Below, piece after piece: positions 38,501 to 49,332 of a stretch of DNA of 64,000 nucleotides. How positions within the stretch are numbered: position 1 is the first letter of the stretch; every line of letters begins with the position of its first letter. The position numbers and the translations under genes were made by a program. The notes beneath the pieces are model-generated. The model was not told the origin of the DNA. It made no database searches and saw nothing but the letters and a program-made list of their open reading frames with translations. This stretch comes from Rhea pennata (lineage: Eukaryota; Chordata; Aves; Rheiformes; Rheidae), in assembly GCF_028389875.1 (NCBI RefSeq), contig NC_084682.1, positions 6,458,001 through 6,522,000 of the forward strand, given 5' to 3'.

Positions 38501-41500
38501 GACAGAAAACACGAAAATATTCATAACCAAAATGATGCAAGCAATCTTCCAACCTGAAAACACTAACATGCAAAACAAAACTTGTCTCAATAAGCATAAT
38601 GCAGAACTTCAAAGTAAAAAATACATATATTCAATTGAATTAGGCTATTTAACTTGGTATGCTTAATTTGGATTTGAGGAGGGTTATTGTTTTTTTTTCC
38701 TTTTGTTTTGTCTTTTCTTTTGAAACAGATGCAGAGCTACAGCAAATTCAAAGCTGCATGACCCAGTGGCTAGGAAACAACTGATCAATTGGCCTGAGTG
38801 CAAGACTTGTCAGAACCTCTGGACTCCAGCATAACCTTCTCCTTAGACACTACTAGTGCATTTATGTTATTTAAGTGATAAGAAAGGAGAAGGCTTTACA
38901 AGCATTTAAATTCCAACTATAGCAATCTAGAGAGCTAATGTAAGTCAGTCTCCTTTCTAATTATACTAGAATATTTTTTTTCAAAAGGTTTAGTCCAATC
39001 TTTTTTACAGTTAAGATGCAAAGTAGAACACCTGTTCAGTATTCAAACTGAAGGGGCAACAATTACTGCATGTTGATCTAAATTTGTTAAATAAAGTATC
39101 ACATAACCAGTCAATAAAAACTATCGTTTCCAAATAATCAAAACTGAAAGTAGATCTACTTTTGAGAGAGTAACATTTTTAAATTATTTTTTTCCCACAA
39201 TGCATTAATGATTTTATTTCAAAGAACAGATTTATCTCAATATTGAGCTCATTATATTATAAATATAATTAGCCTCACCCTATTATTTTAGCTTAAGGAA
39301 TACGAATTTTTTAGTCAAAGTTTTCAAACAGATTCAGTTACTAAAGGCACCAAGAAAATAGAAATTGCATATCAGAATGAACTGTCTTTTCAATGAGTCA
39401 GGCCAAGAACTACACATGGATACTCAGAAATTCAGTGACTTCATTATTCTCTGTTTTGAAATCCTGATTTGAGGAAAATGAATATGCACAATATGTGCTG
39501 ATTACTGAGGTCTACAGGAACACACGTAGTTTCAGCAACAAGATATTTTCAGCTGTATCATATATTTTATAACAGCTAAGTAAATCTACCTACAAAGAGA
39601 TTGATTACAGAAAAAGAAGTTCAAGAAAACCTGGCAGAAAAGTTAAGCCAAAACGAAAGGCAGAGGAAGTTAGGAAAGGATCACCTTTTACAGAGAATGA
39701 GTTTTATTTACATTAAAATCTTTCTCAAGGCATTCTACGAAGGTGCTAGTTGTCACAGCAGAATGTTAGCAATCCAGTGATTTCACTATGGTTGTGCCAC
39801 GGTTGCAGACTTGAGTCAACATAAAGAATATGAAAAAGATGCTGTCATTACCTCTATTGCAAACACCTATTCATCTGTTTATACAATTAGCAAAATAAAG
39901 ACCTTGTACATCTTTTATTTTCTTCAGTTTGCAGAACTTGTCAAAATGCCAAGCAAGTAACAAAGGATAAGATCCTAAATCTGTTCGCATCATGGGTTTT
40001 GGTATCTTTTTGGTTTGAATGAAACCAGAACATCCTCTTCTCTCAATATTAAATCGTCTTCTTGATTAATATACCAAATAATGGAAGATGTTTTGATAAT
40101 GCCAGTGTTCTTGAAGTGTGAATATTAAATTGAAGCAGTTTAAACTTATAATCAGATTTCTAAAGGCAACCTGGAATTATTTTTTCCTGCTTAAAAAAAA
40201 GCAGCAGAACTTAAGCCAGCTGCCTCTTTCAGAAAGATGATCTTTTTTGAAACTGCATAATCCTTCAGTTGACAAGCTAAGATAGAGCTCAAAGCATCAA
40301 TTTTATTCCTGTACTCTCCTCAACAAAAATCAAAAAATTGCTTCAGAGATTCAAGTTCACTTCAGAATACTAAATTTGTTTTTTGTCACCCGTATATTCA
40401 ATGGCACGAGTCATTATTGGCACAACCCTAGTTTGTATTTTGAAAGCCCAACTAAGTCAGCTTACTAAAACCAGGCAGACAGCTTGCTCAAGCTGTGCTG
40501 CATTACCTTCAGTAGGGGAAGCCAGTTCCCAGGAGGGAGTAAAAATTTCCTTCAAGTCCCTGAGAATGTTATCAGCATTTCGCTCCCTCCCAAGCTGTCC
40601 TTGCTTAACGATTTTCTCTTGAGCCACTGAAATAAATGCAAAAGCAAGCAAGACACCAAAAGCAGAAGTGTGTGAGGCAAGACAGTGAATGGCACAAAGA
40701 ACAAAACATGGGAAGTGAGAAGAATAAATGCTTTTTTTAAAAAAATAATATATCACAAAATGCCTCATTTAGCCAGAAGGTCCTCATGCACCAAGATAAT
40801 TTCTAAGGCGAAACCCAGATATATTTACAATGTCTCATAAAGGAAATGAATTGTCTATAAGGTTAAGACAAACATTTTGCTTTTTCCTCTGGAATCCCTC
40901 CTCAAGAGTCAAGCATTTTATCATTTGTGCCCAAGTCAAAGCATGTAATTCATGGAAGTTACTGCCATGCAAAGGCATCAGTGCCATCGATCATTTTTTC
41001 CTTGCACACATGCTCTAGAATAACTGCTCAGCCAATAAACTTCATATTCACAACCTGCACACTCTTTTCTAGTTGAAGGTAAACACTGCAGTTTCCTTCT
41101 ACATTTATTGTCATTTAAAGGTACCCTGTTACACATTCTAATTTTCCTGTTAAAGCTGCTTGAAGTGTTACATTGTGGCAGTATCACCTGATGTTTTACA
41201 TCAGCATTTCAACCACATTTAGACATACCAGTTTGTTCTAAGTGACTGGCAGTTGGTACCTTTTATCCTGTTTTCCTCAGGTAAAGTTCCCCTTCAAGTC
41301 CTAAGCCACAGGATCACGCAATGTTTGACTCATGATTCTAGCAAGAACGTGTGCCACAGAAATAAGACACTTCCACTCAGCAGCACTGCCCTCAAGAAAT
41401 AAGTTATATTTAAATGGAAGAATTTCCGTATCACTTTAAAACAGAAAGGTGCACAAGGTAGGAAGTCCACTATTCTACTTAAAAGATTGTGGTCACCAAA

Positions 41501-44500
41501 AAGATCATGTTTTTGTGCATTTTCAGTAGTACTTAACATATAGCGTCCACTCTCCAGAAGCATCTGTATTCCAAGTTTTTCAAATATACCCTCCATCTAA
41601 TGTCTTTATGCTTAAGTCAAAACTTTTAAGTTCAATTATTAAAAGCATGAAGAGAAACTGATGTAAACATCTATACTTATCTCCAAGAGCATTCAGTTTT
41701 ATTTTGGTGTAACTCATGAACTAACTAGTAGTAAGGCTGCACTTGTTGGAACTCTATACACTCCATGCTGCGTACCTTCATACGTTACAAAAAGGAAGAT
41801 ACAGAAGCATTTTTCAGAACTGTAAGTGACAAACAAAAAACCCTCAGGACAAGAAACCCCACAGATCTTCTATAAATATCTACATAGTACTTTACACAGG
41901 AAAAGCAGATTTGTCTTGCTTCATAGGTACAGGAATTCAAATGTTTGAAAATCTTTCCTCCAATATAAGCCAAAAAGTTCTCATGAAAATGGACAATTCA
42001 CTTTCTGCTTCTTGGGACAGCCAGCAGCTTTGCCCAAGTTCCCATCTATATTAGGATGACAATCACAACAATTTAGAGATGAATACCACTATCATCTGCC
42101 TTTAACCCAGTACAGACCGCATGTGCACACACACACTTACTTCCTCTCAATTCTGTTGCACTCCCACCCCTACCCCACTGCAGAGAAGCGGAGGGAGTAT
42201 TTGGGAAAATTATTTCTAGACTGTTCTTGTCAGTTACATAAATTCAGGAGTTTATCCACACAGCCATAAAACTGATAGATTTACTTACGAATTTTATGTT
42301 GAATTCAGAACCCTCTAAAAATTCACCAGGCACTCATGCTTTAAAGACATACACAGAAAAAACGACTGTAAAATACTTCTAGCAGAGTATAACACTGTTT
42401 CTGGAAGATGCAAGTGATCAAATTCAAAGTAGTTTTCTAACTTTTAGGCAGTGAAATATGTAGGTCTGGGGCTATGTAAGTAATACTATGGTCCACAGTT
42501 TATATGACTGTATTTTACTAGAATACATTTGTCAAAAAATACTTGCACTTTAACACACTCTACAGAACCATTAAAAAAAACAAAGGAAAAAAAGTTACCC
42601 TTCTTAGCTCCTGTTCTGGAAGAAGCAGTGAAGAACTTCTTCACAGTAGTCACCTTCCTTGTTTTCTCATTGGTTTTCTTTTCTTCAAATTTGGAAAAGG
42701 TCAGCGACTGGGCCCCTTGGGTACTCTGACTGCTGGCATATGCTTCTTCCTCCTCACGCTGAAGCCTAGGATTAGAACAACGTAGGTCTAATTTAAGTGG
42801 TTAAAACCAGCACAAATAAGTTAGTTTCCTGTGCGATAAGTTACTCATTTGGCACACCAATTCTCCTCTATCCCCACCTTCATTTCTAGCTATCACACAC
42901 ATCACTACATTATGCCCCCTCTTTCCCCTTTGTTACAGTGAAAGCGAGGGAAGGCTTAAGATGCTCAGGGAGGATTAAACGATAATGTCAGAAAGGAGGA
43001 GACTGAAATGTCATCATGGACACCTTCCCCTCATGTCATTACCTGGGATCTTACCTTCCCAAAGCTGGGTATCAGACATGACAAAGGTAGAGAGGAGGGA
43101 AAAGACCATAGGGAGTGGAAAAAGAGAAAGAATAAGAGCACTTCCATCAATCCACTCCGTCACTCTCCACCCTACTCCCATCCTGGGTTTAACTGCTTTT
43201 ATCATCAGAACTACCTTCTGTGTTTTGAGATGTCTTTGGCCTCCAACATATGATCCCTTTCTACCCTAAAAAGGTTTTTGCAACCTTCAAGCCATCCTTC
43301 TGCAGGAGTAAAATATACTAACCTTTCAAAGGCTACTTATCTTCTTACGCAGGAGGCTTAAAACAAGCTGAATTGTATTTCTTTTCAAGATGGTAAAGGG
43401 TCAAGCAACTTTCTTTAAACATTCATTCAGCCCAGGACGGATTATAAATGGTTTTGCATTTGTAACCTCTTGGGGCAGGAATTATATCTTATCTGTGCTG
43501 TAAAGCCTGTCCGTTCACCGAAGCAAACAATCATAGCTCATTTCTTTAGCATCTCCTTACCAAACAGTTATTTATTAAGGAATTTTTTAAATGCCCAGTA
43601 TTATTATACCTAAATATTACAAGACTGAAAGCATAACTACCTGCTCTACTAACACTGAAGCTCTTATTAACTGCTTAAGCCAAATTCACAATAGAGAGGA
43701 GGGAAAAAAAAAAAAGCATCCTCTGTACTATATACTCAACAGTTCATGTGGCCACTTCTAAATAGGCTAGAAAGAGTGTAAAGGACTTAATTGTACAGAT
43801 TTCTGCAGCTGATCTGTTCCAGTGACAAACAGGAAGGAGAAATTCTCCTCTCTCCTCCTTCCCCCTAGAAAGCTAGTTCAAGGCCTAAGGAAAGAGAGTT
43901 GAGACTAGTTAGGTACCAGATAAGTTAGGGCTTAGAAACAATCATCAGTCTGGACTCAAGCTCAAAACGCTTCCACAGATGTGACCTTCCACAGGCAGGC
44001 GGGTGGAAACACCGCACTTAGGCTCACTGTGGGTTTTTTCTTTTTTTTTATGCTCTTGGTTAACTTATCGCTAGGTAACTCGAGTTCACTGAAAAGGTTC
44101 CAGATTCAAGTGCAGATAGGCTTCTCAAGCATTGGTGGACTTCTCCTAGATAAAGTTCTGGACTATACCACCGATCTGTTAAGACAAGCAGACGCAGAGG
44201 CTCTGTGCCAGTATGAACAAACATCTCGGGCAGCTCAAGCCAAGGCAACCCAGCACGGGCAGTCACAAAGCTGACGTGGCTACATGCTCCCCCACCTCAA
44301 AAGTTCATGCAGCCTTAAAATAGCTAATCTGCAGGAGGAGTGTCATGTTACTTACACCTGGAAGTGACAAGGAGGAGAGCTGTGCTGCCATGTACACTCA
44401 AAGGATATTTTGTAGTTTCCCAGGCAGGTGACAATGTTTTTATTTTCTACCCCAATCCAACAAAAAGCAGTTGTAGTTGCTCTTATTTTCTCACTAATGC

Positions 44501-45281
44501 ATAGACTCCCGTCAACCTCCATTTTTGGGGTCAAGCACGGGGCACACTGGAAAAAGATTGTTTTGCAAAGGAGTTTGCTTAGAAAAAATAACTTAAATCA
44601 TTGAAAAGTTCTGATTCCTTTGAGCCTACCCTGAAGTTTAACTGACCACAGACAAGATTAAAACAATCCTGCCTCTGGAGGCTGTGGTTATTGCCTTGAA
44701 TGCAGTCAGCAAAATGGGTTAAAGTTTCAGCTATTCCTTAAAAAAAAATGTTTTTAATCAAAACTGTCATTTTCAGCCTTCCAATTGCTAGTTAGAATTA
44801 CAGATTTCAGTACATAAGTTAGGTCAAAGTATTCGTTGAGGGGTTTTGGAGGATTTTTTTTTTTGTTTACTCTAACAAAACTCTAACTCCACAGACTTTC
44901 TTTAGAAAACTCTTTAATTAGAATGCCATAAATAATCAACTTCGCATAGAAGGGTAGATTTTAATTCCTGCTGCAAAGGTCAAATCTGAGAACTTATGAT
45001 GAAACTGAGCCAGGGCAAATACAACTTAAAACAGAAGACAGGAATAGTGATCAGTAAAGCCACCCTACTGTAAGAGATGAGGGAATAAAGAGGCCTCTTT
45101 ACCGCTCTGCCAGCTCCCAGTCCTCTTGGATCTGCTTCTGCCTGGCCTTATGGTATTCCTCTCTCCAGCACTTGGAGCAAAATCCCTGCCAGGCAGGATT
45201 GCCATAGTAACCACAGCCCTTCTTGCACAGCAGCTCCGACTGATCCACATGAATTCCTCTGCGTTCAGACTTTAGGTTCAT
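32183..45281 (-). CDS. RABGEF1: Rab5 GDP/GTP exchange factor Rabex-5 (complete coding region, 8 coding exons)
   Basis: Guanine nucleotide exchange factor that activates Rab5 on early endosomes, working with rabaptin-5 and binding ubiquitin. Coding exons on the minus strand are 45281-45103, 42765-42599, 37512-37346, 35885-35804, 34915-34783, 34352-34261, 33860-33604 and 32581-32183, summing to 1476 nt and 491 residues, the human length. The A20 zinc finger has C19, C23, C35 and C38 with the ubiquitin-contacting Y25 and Y26; the inverted ubiquitin-binding helix follows with A58. The helical bundle and VPS9 domain occupy about residues 132-391, with catalytic D313, Y354 and T357 all present. The C-terminal part has the predicted coiled coil for rabaptin binding and the conserved [11 protein letters not shown] end. 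Nothing suggests loss of function. The ATG lies 7 nt inside its exon, so an untranslated exon 1 upstream is required. Confidence 0.97.
33604..33860 (-). CDS. RABGEF1: RABGEF1 exon 8 (VPS9 catalytic core)
   Basis: 257 nt, residues 274-359. Contains catalytic D313 in [11 protein letters not shown], and Y354 and T357 in [10 protein letters not shown], residues known to be needed for Rab5 exchange. Acceptor CTTACAG, donor GTAAGT. Confidence 0.96.
34261..34352 (-). CDS. RABGEF1: RABGEF1 exon 7 (VPS9 domain)
   Basis: 92-nt exon encoding R243 (its last base) and [18 protein letters not shown] through MVVKAIT. Acceptor ATCACAG follows an unusually long pyrimidine tract. Donor GTTTGT is weaker than the others in the gene. 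Too short to appear as an open frame. Confidence 0.92.
34359..34404. repeat. Purine tract opposite a long polypyrimidine tract
   Basis: The plus strand is GGGGTTGGGGTGGGG followed by GA-rich GAG repeats. On the transcript strand this is a roughly 45-nt nearly pure pyrimidine tract directly before the exon 7 acceptor. Confidence 0.8.
34783..34915 (-). CDS. RABGEF1: RABGEF1 exon 6
   Basis: 133 nt, acceptor TTTTCAG, donor GTAAGT. Encodes [18 protein letters not shown] through [11 protein letters not shown], where the helical bundle meets the VPS9 domain. Confidence 0.95.
35804..35885 (-). CDS. RABGEF1: RABGEF1 exon 5
   Basis: 82-nt exon, acceptor TTACAG, donor GTATTG. Encodes [18 protein letters not shown] and AEKLQTRWK, part of the helical bundle. 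Too short to appear as a separate open frame. Confidence 0.92.
37346..37512 (-). CDS. RABGEF1: RABGEF1 exon 4 (start of helical bundle)
   Basis: Encodes [18 protein letters not shown] through FLDAMNHKR and leaves in phase 0 at GTAAGT. The acceptor is a tandem CAGCAG; using the upstream AG would start the exon at 37515 and add one alanine. Confidence 0.93.
42599..42765 (-). CDS. RABGEF1: RABGEF1 exon 3
   Basis: 167 nt, acceptor ATCCTAG, donor GTAACT. Completes R60 and encodes the acidic [13 protein letters not shown] end of the helix and the basic linker through [12 protein letters not shown]. It is interrupted by stops in plus-strand frames and was recovered by splicing logic. Confidence 0.93.
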
Positions 45282-45288
45282 TTTCTCC
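45103..45288 (-). CDS. RABGEF1: RABGEF1 exon 2 (start codon, A20 zinc finger)
   Basis: Acceptor CAAACAG, then 7 nt of 5' UTR (GGAGAAA) and ATG at 45281-45279. Encodes residues 1-59 plus two bases of R60: the A20 zinc finger (C19, C23, C35, C38) and most of the ubiquitin-binding helix. Donor GTAAAG. Confidence 0.95.
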
Positions 45289-48200
45289 CTGTTTGAAGAG
45301 AAAAGGGTTAAAAGGCAAACTATGCTAGACTCCTAGCAAAACCTTCCTTTGCAGGCTTGTCCTTCTGACACAAGCCACCTGCTTTAATTACTGGCTACTT
45401 CCACAGTAACAAAGTAAAGGCCAGAGGAGGAAGGGCTCCCTTATACAACCGGAGGCATCGGAAGCTGACGGCAGCGTTCGCGTGGTTTGCACAGCTTTGA
45501 CCTGCGGGCAGTCCTGGGCAGCTTCAGCAGCGACTGCAACCAAGGGGCTCCTCATGCCCACACCGCCACTGCGCAGAGTCTCATCTTCCAGCGATGCCGC
45601 CGGTTTTTCTTTTCTTTTTTCGCTTGACAGTAGCTGTCCCACGCGCCAGCTTGCTTCCACTGGCACTTCAACGACTTCATTCTAATTCTAAATGCTGGGT
45701 TCATTTTAGGATAAAAGCAGCACAGGGTCACCAGCAATAGCAAGTTTAAGATTTGCATATTAAAACACTGGCATTTGGATCTCAGCGCTGCCATACACCG
45801 ACACTGGACCGGAAAGCAGGTCTCGGCCACCAAATCCAACCCCTTTTTACTCCTGGGAGTCGCAACAGAGAAAGCTTCGCGCGGGCCGAGCGAGCACCTG
45901 AGCAGGTCGGATTCTTGCGCTCGCATTCGTAACCGAAGGCTTCCCTAGGACTTCTTTCCGCTAACAGGAGAATCGGAAGATTTTTGAACCAGAACTATTA
46001 ACGATGAGGGCACACCACTTGCTCTTAGGCCAACATTCGGCAGAGCCTTCGAGCTGCTGCCTCCCCTCCAGGGGATTTGGCTGCTTCTCAAGATTACAGG
46101 AGGAAAACAGAAAATACACCTCAGGCTTACTAAGATGGAAAGTAATTTTTTTTTTAAATGAAAGACTCAATGGCAGTAACTTCTAGAGTAAACTGGTTTC
46201 TCCCCAAGATTCAGAACGTCCCTTCAGTTCACGTATTTGAGCAATGTGGATCCTTGGCCGTTTCCTCCCGCCCAGCCGCCCCGGGAGCGCTCGCGCTCGA
46301 CACGCTCAGAAAACAGAGTTGCCTTTGCGTTATTCAGGAAAGCAGATATGAGGAGTACAACTGTCATTACCAAATGACAGCTGTCTACTAGGGGAAATAA
46401 CAGCAATTTTGTTCCAAGCTGAATTATATACGACCAACTATCTTGAAAAGAACATCTGAAAAATGCTTAACATTTCCTGTCAATCTAAACAAGCTATTTT
46501 AAGTAAAATAACAGGAAACAGATACAACATCTCTGAGGGGGGAACCAATAAATATATTTCCTTAATATTAAATATATTATGAATATTTAATCTATCTATT
46601 TAGGTATTAGGGACCCCTCTAACTTCTTTTTTTTTCCCCTCTTTGAAAAAAATAATGAGTTTCTAGAAATAATCTAAAAAGAGTTTCACTTCAGAGACCT
46701 GTATTTTAAGGGCATCAGTCTCTCAATAACAATTTGTAAAGATTTGGATTCTGATTTGTACAACTGAGAGCAGCTACATACAGCCCCCTTTCCCTCTCCC
46801 GCAGACAGACCGACAACTGGACAGTCACTGGAGCACTTCTGTTCCCGCAGAGCAGAGAGAAGCAGGCGAGGTTTAAAACCTTCCAGACAGCTTCCACTTC
46901 CCTCATTCCCTTATGGATAAACTAACTGGGGAAAATAAGTATTTTGCCTTCATACAAATCTTTCGGTTTCTCTTCTACTGTCATTTTTTTTTTTTTTTTG
47001 ATTCCTCAAGTGCAGGAATCAGATGATCACTGTGCTGAGCGTAAGGACAGCTGACCGCCGAGCTACCTAGCAGAGAAATTAGAAGTATCCCAGCTGCACA
47101 ACCTGGAGTAGAACAGGGAAACGGAATAACGAGAAGGAAACTGCACGCTGACAGCATCTGGAAATGCCATCCCGTCTCACAGGCCATTTCTCTCAAAGTC
47201 CAAAAAGAAGGGGGAAGCAAAAGTTTGCAGCTCTTCTACAATTGCTCCTAACCTGCAGTTTAAGGACTGTTTCTTAAAACCAGAAGCTGCAGCAGGATGT
47301 CTGTTAATGACTTCTATTGCAAGTGCCTGTACTAAGCAATTAAAAAAATTCACATCATGCAGTTTGCAATATTGCCGTCAATAGCAAAGCTGAACACTCT
47401 GAATATTTTAACTGTAGCTTATAGGGAGCTTTAAGGACAGGACAGACAAAAACATTTTCATACCATGAGCTCCAGAGAAGTCTTACAGAGGTTTCCCTCA
47501 CCTGAGGACACAAAATGCCTGATCTTATCAGCCAGTAAAATGAACTAAGTTGCAACAGTTCTGCAACTGTAGTCTGCAAGCGAGTTTCACAAATTCAGGT
47601 TTTGCGCTCAAGCAGCAGCTCGGTGCTTAGGACACTCAGAGATTTTTGGGAAACTAAAGCAGAATGAAACACATCATCTTGCTTAAATCCTGCATCAACA
47701 TCTTGCTTTCTGAAATCTTAATGGCATATGCCAGTTGCCATGCAAGTTGTGCTTTTACACTTCCACTGTCTCTGTACAGATGCACAAAAGCCGGGTTTTT
47801 GCATCTATAGACCTTTAATCACATTTTAGTGCTGCGATTATTTTTTGGCATCCTGTTAATCCTTTGCATATATCAGAACTAATAATAAGGTTCTGTTTGG
47901 CAAAGTTCAGCATCTTTCACTGCAGTAAGGAAAGCAGGTCTCTTGTTAATGAGATTTAAGTTTTTGTATTCTTTTCAAAGAGACTTGGGGAGAGCTGTGA
48001 AACCAAGCCACAGAGAAAGCAAGCAGTTCCCTTTCCTCCCCTTCAAGTAGTTTAGATTGCAGTTACCTCACTTTCAGATCCAGGGACAAAAAAGGTCACT
48101 CTGGATCAATATAAAGAAATCACATGCTGCCCTTGAAGCGAAGGTTTTAATCTTCATTTAAAGACATACTACCATTAGGAAAAAAAAAATCCACAGACAT

Positions 48201-48633
48201 TTCTTGCAGGTCAGCATTTACATTTTAACAAACTGAACAATTCAACCAGTTTATTTAAACTGAGAATCTTTAAATACAAATTTAATAATCCAACTCAAAT
48301 CTATTTTGTGCAACTAAATCACTGTATTTTACCATCTTTCATTCCTAAAAAAAGTACGTTAGAACCTCTGAGTATCTAAAAGGTTTTTCTCTTATCCATT
48401 CCCTTCTCTCCCTCTTCCTCCAACTAAAGATACATCATTTCTTATTCAAAGCTCAACTCCTTAATGCATTTGCACGGTCAGATCTCTTATTTGTATTAAC
48501 ACCCTACATAAAAGTTCACTTGTGAGTAACATAATCCCGAAGGAGGAACAAGTTTGGCTTTTCATGGAGTTGGAGACGCTGGCAGCTCTGAACAGCTCCC
48601 ATATCACCTGACCACTGAGAACTCAGAAAAACA

Positions 48634-48635
<2 letters not shown>

Positions 48636-48664
<29 letters not shown>
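48636..48664. repeat. T29 homopolymer
   Basis: Longest homopolymer in the window, 29 T on the plus strand, inside RABGEF1 intron 1. Confidence 0.9.
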
Positions 48665-48668
<4 letters not shown>

Positions 48669-49149
48669 CTTCCACTTGTTAAAAACAAAACAAAACACAT
48701 ACTCACAAAGACCCATAAGATCATAAATTAAAGTTAACTGGTACAATTTGGAAAGGTGCACTGCACCAAACATTCCTTTCTCATCTTCTGTGTCTCCCTT
48801 AAAAGGCTCTGCACAGCTGCAAAAAGCACCAAGCCTCTCAGAAGCAAATGCCTGTAATTTTTAGTATATATGTACTTACATTCCAGTTTGCTTGACAAAC
48901 ACTTCTATTAATTCTGCCCTGAATCTAATCCAGTTGTGTGCTCTGAAAGCAGAAGTGACACTTCCTACACCCACCCTCACAAAATACGACCATAAAGAAA
49001 CTTCTTTTCAGAGTTTCTGCACCAGCACTCAACCTCCTAGAAGGCTAATACCTAGGTTAATTAGTACCACGGCTTTGCAAGGATAGAAACAAAACCAGGC
49101 AAGTATTTAATTACAAATTTATAAAGTCTCTCTCCCCTTGTTACTTATT

Positions 49150-49332
49150 CGAACGTGAAAGCTTGCTCTCCCCCATTTCCTATCTCGCAGTCGCAGCGCT
49201 GGCGCTCCGGGGCCGGGCCGCTCGCGCACCGCCAGCCGCCCAGGGCTGCCTCCTCCCACGCCGCTCCAGGCGAACGCTCCTGCGCTCCTGCTGCACGCCG
49301 CACCTACGTACACCACAAGGTCTGCTCACCGA
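49150..49332. promoter_or_regulatory. Small CpG-rich patch in RABGEF1 intron 1
   Basis: Roughly 150 nt of CpG-dense sequence in an otherwise AT-rich intron. A strong donor-like GTGAGC on the minus strand sits at its upper edge (about 49326-49331). It may be an alternative first exon region of RABGEF1, but the CpG-dense part lies downstream of that donor. Confidence 0.3.

Noticed and set aside
45552-45926. 124-residue minus-strand open frame just upstream of the RABGEF1 start exon
   Set aside because: It does not connect in frame to the RABGEF1 ATG, and the acceptor at 45289-45290 shows that the coding exon starts after it.
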